This document shows, in pieces, positions 59,736-64,000 of a stretch of DNA of 64,000 nucleotides. Both the position numbers and the translations under genes were made by a program. The stretch covers positions 62,001 to 126,000 of the forward strand of contig NZ_JBITIH010000004.1 of NCBI RefSeq assembly GCF_044458865.1, given 5' to 3'. The DNA comes from Micromonospora_G sp044458865 (GTDB taxonomy: Bacteria; Actinomycetota; Actinomycetes; Mycobacteriales; Micromonosporaceae). How positions within the stretch are numbered: position 1 is the stretch's first letter; each line of letters opens with the position of its first letter. Under the pieces are notes generated by a model. The model worked only from the letters and a program-made list of their open reading frames with translations. It searched no databases and was not told the DNA's origin.

Positions 59736-62700
59736 TCAGGACTGGATCGTGATCGGCACGGTCTTGAGCGGCCCGTCGCCGTTGCGGAACGTCACGAATC
59801 CGACGTAGCGCTGTCCCGGGACGAGCCCCGACCAACGCAGGGTCAGGTTCGCCGTGGCACCCGCCTGCACGCTGCGCTGCTTCGGGTCGATGGTGAGCTT
59901 GCCGGTGGAGGCGCCCGACGCGCCCGGCAGGTAGGTGGTGACGGTGTACGTGTTCGTCTCCTGTCCGGCGGGCAGGTTCTCGACGAAGTTCTGCTCGACG
60001 ACGAGGATGTAGTCCCCGGCGCCTTCCGGCAGCGTCACCGTGGCGCCGGCGCGACCGCTGGCGGTGGCGGTGACGAATGTGCCGGCGGTGTCGTAGACGT
60101 CGACGCTGAACTCCACACAGGGCATGACGCCCTCTTCGTCGTCCCAGTCGATGGCCGAGCAGGCGGGCAACTTCGACGTCACCCGTACGTGCGGGTTGAT
60201 GGTGCCGGCCGGCACGTGCACGGTGCTCTTGTGGATCGACGGGGGCAGCGGCACCGGCAGGTTGTTGGAGGAGCTCCAGTCCCAGGCGGGGCTGTTGCCG
60301 TCCAGGGTGATCGTGTTGCCGGTGCCCGCGGTCAGGCCGCTGAGCTGGGAGACGAGCTGACCCTTGTAGCCGACCTCGGCGGCGATCTTGGCGTCGCCGG
60401 AGGTGCCGGTGCCGGTGATCGAGTCGGCGGTGACCAGGCCCGAGTTGTGTACGACCAGCGGGATCCGCACGTTGTGCTGGTACTGGTCACTCCAGGTCAG
60501 CGCGCCGTCGACCCAGGCGTCGAACGCGCCACCGGTGTTGGTGATCTCGACCTTGAAGCTCTCGGTCTTGCCAGGGCGAATGTGGATCTTGGCCGGGGTG
60601 ACCTTCACCGAGTAGCCCGGAGGCGCCTGCACCGAGGAGGTGTAGGTGCTGTTCTCGTCACTGACGTTGGTGACCGTACGGATGACCGTCTGCTTGCCGA
60701 CCATCCGCCCCATCGAGATCGAGGGGTAGTTGAGCTGGGCGGTGTCGATCGTGCCGACGGTCTCGCAGCCCTCCATCTCCACGTACTCGGTGCCACGGGC
60801 GGCGACGCCGCAGAGGTAGCGTATCCAGTCCTTCACACCGGAGTCGAAGACCAGGCCCGGATCGAAGGCACTACCCGGGCGCACCTGGCCGGCGCCGTAG
60901 TTGAGCGGGGTGGCGTCGTACGTGCCGATCTTGATCGGGTTGCCCTTGTCGGTGGTGTCGACCGCGCTGGTCATCAGCGCGGAGCGGACCGTCGCCGGCG
61001 ACCAGTCGGGGTGCTTGGCGAGCAGCAGGGCGGCGATGCCGGCGATGTGCGGCGCGGCCATCGACGTACCCGATTCCAGGGCGAAGTTGTTGCCGCCGCC
61101 GGCCGGGGAGAACGCCGCGGCGATGTCCTGTCCGGGGGCGCTGATGTCCGGCTTGAGCAGGTCACCGGCGTTCATGTTCGACGGGCCCGCCGAGGAGAAC
61201 GCGGCGACACCGGGACCTTCGACCGTCTCCAGGGTGGAGGGCGAGATGGTCGCCGTGGCGTTGCCGGCGGCGACGTACGCGCTGATCGTGGCGAGGTCGA
61301 CCTCGTTGACGTGCACCGTCGGCACTGTCTGCACGTCGGCGTTGAGGGAGTTCAGCGTGTCGTTGTAGAGCACCATGCCGATACCGCCGGCACGGGCCAC
61401 CTCGATGCTCTTGTCCGTACGCGGCACCTCGCCGCGCATGCAGAGCACGATGGCGCCCTTGACCTTGGCCGGGTCGAGCGAGTCGTCGGCGCAGAGTTCG
61501 GCGTTGTACGTGTCCTCGGGGTTGGGTCCGCTGACCCGGGAGAAGACCAGCGGTGCCGACCCGACACCGGTCTCACCCAGGCCCGCCCCGGTGATCACGG
61601 TGCCGTTGCCGAGGGTGAGCTTGCGGGAGTTCTGCCGGTCGGTGGTGCTGGCGGCGACCGTGGTGACCCACGGGGTCGAGTTGTCCACCGTGCCGGCCGT
61701 CGGACCGGCGTTGCCGGCGGCGGCGGCGACGAATACCCCGGCGGCGGCGGCGTTGAGGAACGCCGCGTCGATCGCGCCGAACCGCTCGCTGTCGTCACCG
61801 ATCGAGTAGTTGATCACGTCGACGCCGTCCGCGACCGCGTCGTCGATGGCGTGCACGATGTCGATCTCGGCGCCGTTCGCCGAGCCGGCGCCGTCGTCGT
61901 ACAGGGCCTTGTAGACCGAGATCCGGGCAGCCGGCGCCATGCCGGAGATCCTGCCGAGGTCCTGGCCGGCCGAGACCGCCGACACGTCGTGGTTGCCGGC
62001 GGCGGTGCTCGCCGTGTGGGTGCCGTGGCCGTTGCGGTCACGGGGCGAGGAGAAGTCGTCGGGGTAGAGGTCGGCGATCCCGCTGTCGTTGTACCAGCGG
62101 GCACCGATCACCTTGTTGTTGCAGCTCACCGGCGCCTCGATGCCGACGTCGCAGGTGCCCTTCCACTTGGCGTCGATGATCGCCTGGTCCGGCCGAGGCG
62201 TGGGCAGCGGCGCGAAGCTCGCGCTCTCCGGCCAGAAGCCGCTGTCGATGACGCCGACGATGGTGCCCTCGCCCGCGTGGGCGACGTCGCCGAACTGCTG
62301 CTGCCATGCCCCGCCCTGGCCGGTCAGGCCGAGGTAGTCCGGGGTGTGCGAGGTGGTGGCGTGCACCTTCCGGTTCTCGTACACCGCCCGCACGCCTCGG
62401 GTGGCGCGCAGCCGGGCGACCTGCGGCCCGGTCAGCTCCACGGCGAAGCCGTTGAACGCGGTCTCCAGCGTGACCGTGGGCTTGCCGGTCGAGAGACCGA
62501 CACCCTTCAGTACGGCGTCGCGCTCCTGGCGCAGGTGATCCCGGTACGCCTTGGCGCTGCCGGAGTTCCGGTTGAGCTTGCCGCCCTGGGTCGGCTTGGT
62601 GGCCGCGATCCCGGCGACGCCGCCGGTGTAGGTGGCGAGCGGTTCGCCGTCGAGTTGGACGAGGTAGCGGGCGGTCGGTCCGCTGGTGGCCGCCGGGGCG

Positions 62701-62813
62701 GCGGTGGCGCTCCCTGCCAGGCTCGTCAGGCCGGCCGCGACCAGTGTCGCGGTGGCCAGCATGCTGACCCCGCGCCTGGTTCGTCCGGACCATTGCGCTT
62801 TCGGTTGTCGCAC
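59736..62813 (-). CDS. Secreted subtilisin-like serine protease (S8 family), 1025 aa
   Basis: GTG start at 62813 after GAGGAC. Residues 1-39 form a signal peptide (ending SATAAP). An inhibitor-I9 propeptide spans about 45-155. The catalytic triad is D190 (VGVIDSGFWPES), H263 (RNGHGTHTAS) and S584 (ESGTSMAAPH), with oxyanion N368 (AAAAGNAGP). A PA domain is inserted at about 395-535. A fibronectin-type III-like region and beta-rich C-terminal domains (about 690-1025) follow. The organisation is that of plant-type subtilases and S8 proteases of actinomycetes. The enzyme digests proteins outside the cell or in the envelope. Confidence 0.95.
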   Translation of the reverse strand: MRQPKAQWSGRTRRGVSMLATATLVAAGLTSLAGSATAAPAATSGPTARYLVQLDGEPLATYTGGVAGIAATKPTQGGKLNRNSGSAKAYRDHLRQERDAVLKGVGLSTGKPTVTLETAFNGFAVELTGPQVARLRATRGVRAVYENRKVHATTSHTPDYLGLTGQGGAWQQQFGDVAHAGEGTIVGVIDSGFWPESASFAPLPTPRPDQAIIDAKWKGTCDVGIEAPVSCNNKVIGARWYNDSGIADLYPDDFSSPRDRNGHGTHTASTAAGNHDVSAVSAGQDLGRISGMAPAARISVYKALYDDGAGSANGAEIDIVHAIDDAVADGVDVINYSIGDDSERFGAIDAAFLNAAAAGVFVAAAAGNAGPTAGTVDNSTPWVTTVAASTTDRQNSRKLTLGNGTVITGAGLGETGVGSAPLVFSRVSGPNPEDTYNAELCADDSLDPAKVKGAIVLCMRGEVPRTDKSIEVARAGGIGMVLYNDTLNSLNADVQTVPTVHVNEVDLATISAYVAAGNATATISPSTLETVEGPGVAAFSSAGPSNMNAGDLLKPDISAPGQDIAAAFSPAGGGNNFALESGTSMAAPHIAGIAALLLAKHPDWSPATVRSALMTSAVDTTDKGNPIKIGTYDATPLNYGAGQVRPGSAFDPGLVFDSGVKDWIRYLCGVAARGTEYVEMEGCETVGTIDTAQLNYPSISMGRMVGKQTVIRTVTNVSDENSTYTSSVQAPPGYSVKVTPAKIHIRPGKTESFKVEITNTGGAFDAWVDGALTWSDQYQHNVRIPLVVHNSGLVTADSITGTGTSGDAKIAAEVGYKGQLVSQLSGLTAGTGNTITLDGNSPAWDWSSSNNLPVPLPPSIHKSTVHVPAGTINPHVRVTSKLPACSAIDWDDEEGVMPCVEFSVDVYDTAGTFVTATASGRAGATVTLPEGAGDYILVVEQNFVENLPAGQETNTYTVTTYLPGASGASTGKLTIDPKQRSVQAGATANLTLRWSGLVPGQRYVGFVTFRNGDGPLKTVPITIQS

Positions 62814-63006
62814 GTCGTTGTCCTCCGCGTTCGGGTGACGGCCGCCACAGACTGGTGACGGTGGCCCGAAACGTAGGAGCGTTAAGGATCATGCAGAAGT
62901 ACCTGTAACCCAACGTTCATGTCGGAAACAAGCTCGTAACGTCACGGGTACTTTGCATGTCATTTAGCGGGCTGCGGACCCGACTCTCGCGGCCGAACGG
63001 AGACGA

Positions 63007-63048
63007 CACCTGGGCGCCTCCGGCCCGAAGACCGGAGGCGCCCAGGTG
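63007..63048. terminator. Perfect 17-base-pair hairpin downstream of the QorB-like gene
   Basis: Arms 63007-63023 and 63032-63048 are perfectly complementary (starting CACCTGGGCGCC) around an 8-base loop. On the minus strand the hairpin starts 16 bases after the stop codon at 63064 and isolates that gene from the protease gene downstream. Confidence 0.85.
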
Positions 63049-63063
63049 CGCGGTGTTGTGCCG

Positions 63064-63927
63064 TCAGCCAAGGTCCTTGAGCGCGGCGGCGACAGCGTCG
63101 GCAAGCGGGGTGGTGGGGCGACCCAGCAGGCGCGACAGGTCACCACTGTTGGTGAACCCGTCGCCGCGCGACGCGCCGCCACTCGCGTCCGCGAAGATGT
63201 CCGCGATCACCTGCGGCAGACCGACACTGGCCAGGAAGCCCGCGTACTCGGGCACGGTCAGGTTGTTGTAGACCACGGTCCGGCCGCTCTGCCGGGTCAG
63301 CTCCGCGGCGAGTTCGGCCATCGTGAAGGCGGGCTCGCCACCCAACTCGTACACCTTGTTCTCGTGCCCCTCGGTGGTGAGCACGACCGCCGCGGCGGCG
63401 GCGAAGTCGGACCGGGTCGCGACCGAGAGCTGGGCGTCGCCGACGGCGTCGACCAGCGCACCGTGCTCCAGAGCCGCCGGGAAGTTGGCCGAGTAGACCT
63501 CGAAGTAGAAGGCGTTGCGCAGGAAGGCGAACGGCACACCCGACTCACGGATGATCGCCTCAGTCGCCTTGTGCTCGTCCGCCAGCCGGGTCTCGGTGAC
63601 GTCGGCGTTCAGGATGCCGGTGTACGCCAGCAGCCGTACGCCGGCCGCCTTGGCCGCCTCGATGACGTTGCGGTGCTGGGGCACCCGCTGCCCGACCTCG
63701 CTGCCGGAGATGAGGAGCACCTTTTCGGCGCCGGCGAGCGCGGCGGCGAGGCTCTCCGGTTCGTTGTAGTCGGCGCGCCGAACCTGCACACCGCGCTCGG
63801 CGAGACCGGCCGCCTTCTCCGGGCTCCGTACGGCCGCGACGATCTCACCGGCGGGGACGCCCCGCGTGATCAGCTCGTCGATGACGAGTTGGCCGAGATG
63901 TCCGGTAGCCCCGGTAACGGCGATCAT
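63064..63927 (-). CDS. NmrA-like NAD(P)H-binding quinone reductase (QorB type)
   Basis: A 287-residue atypical SDR. The nucleotide motif is MIAVTGATGHLGQLVIDELI with G-x-x-G-x-x-G at residues 6-12. The family text VLLISGSEVGQR and AFLRNAFYFEVY matches QorB/YtfG quinone reductases, which lack the usual Y-x-x-x-K catalysis. It should reduce quinones with NADPH in the cytoplasm. In many actinomycetes the gene is divergent from a redox-sensing HxlR regulator, which may start just beyond the right edge. Confidence 0.92.
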   Translation of the reverse strand: MIAVTGATGHLGQLVIDELITRGVPAGEIVAAVRSPEKAAGLAERGVQVRRADYNEPESLAAALAGAEKVLLISGSEVGQRVPQHRNVIEAAKAAGVRLLAYTGILNADVTETRLADEHKATEAIIRESGVPFAFLRNAFYFEVYSANFPAALEHGALVDAVGDAQLSVATRSDFAAAAAVVLTTEGHENKVYELGGEPAFTMAELAAELTRQSGRTVVYNNLTVPEYAGFLASVGLPQVIADIFADASGGASRGDGFTNSGDLSRLLGRPTTPLADAVAAALKDLG

Positions 63928-64000
63928 GATTGCTCCTTGGTTGACTCGACGGTCCCACTACCCACCCAGAAGCATGTACTAACTTTTCGACAGTGCCAAG
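63928..64000. promoter_or_regulatory. Upstream region of the QorB-like gene at the window edge
   Basis: The last 73 bases contain the leader of the QorB-like gene (AAGGAGCA just before its start on the minus strand) and the relatively AT-rich GTACTAACTTTT (63977-63988). This may be half of an operator for a divergent regulator gene outside the window. The window ends before it can be judged. Confidence 0.35.

Noticed and set aside
59727..62858. A plus-strand open frame of over 1000 codons
   Set aside because: It is exactly antisense to the S8 protease, whose catalytic triad, signal peptide and propeptide are intact. The plus-strand translation is Arg/Gly/Asp/Val-biased, as expected from the complement of a high-GC gene.

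Overview
The window looks like a chromosomal segment of a high-GC filamentous actinomycete, most likely a member of the Micromonosporaceae. The reasons are the very high GC content (about 70% by eye), frequent GTG starts, ATGA/GTGA stop-start overlaps, and typical actinobacterial families (SARP and LAL-type regulators, two-component/ABC modules, a GH12-CBM2 cellulase with a CebR-type operator, F420/FMN split-barrel enzymes). I recognised no tRNA, rRNA, CRISPR array, insertion sequence, prophage or replication origin. The sequence has one 10-N gap (45919-45928) next to long G and C homopolymers, so 45806-46075 is not reliable.

Layout. 1-4254: the 3' part of an IclR regulator, a secreted endoglucanase under a perfect CebR-like palindrome, an unknown cytoplasmic protein and a MerR/Mop-type molybdate-binding protein. 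4364-16698: a sortase-anchored IPT-repeat surface protein, an aldo/keto reductase, threonine synthase, a large-subunit catalase, a cupin, an unknown small protein, a flavin monooxygenase divergent from an aquaporin, a lipoprotein and malate synthase. 16878-21587: a Crp-family regulator followed by three overlapping genes: a nucleotide-cyclase-like protein, a large P-loop-containing protein and a small coiled-coil protein. The first two of these share a Gly/Gln/Val-rich motif at opposite ends, like the amyloid signalling motifs that connect bacterial NLR receptors to effectors. This is the most interesting element of the window. 21682-29634: a lipoprotein, a membrane protein with a serine-hydrolase domain, and a two-component system divergent from an ABC exporter plus a YqeB-like membrane protein.

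29713-45805: an alpha-xylosidase preceded by the degraded end of a sugar ABC permease, a lower-GC HEAT-type gene resembling immunity proteins, an SDR enzyme and a split-barrel oxidoreductase, and a LuxR-type regulator with two small secreted proteins that share a C-x-x-C-F ending. Then come coiled-coil and membrane proteins, a MarR/MFS efflux pair, a 2-hydroxyacid dehydrogenase, a UPF1-like helicase, two gene fragments meeting at a deletion scar (43878-44432), and an exonuclease-BRCT protein. 46076-50378: a minus-strand operon of GntR/UTRA regulator, ADP-ribosylglycohydrolase, NCS1 permease and PfkB kinase, every junction overlapping by 4 nt, which looks like uptake and breakdown of a nucleoside-like compound. 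50495-64000: a TetR/MFS efflux pair, a BBE-type flavoprotein next to a SARP regulator, a LAL-like ATPase without its DNA-binding domain, a large secreted subtilase and a QorB-like quinone reductase.

How the parts work together: several segments are self-contained regulator-plus-effector modules (CebR box/cellulase, TCS/ABC, MarR/MFS, TetR/MFS, GntR/catabolic operon, Crp/cyclase/P-loop cassette). Convergent gene pairs are usually separated by strong hairpins that probably act as bidirectional terminators.
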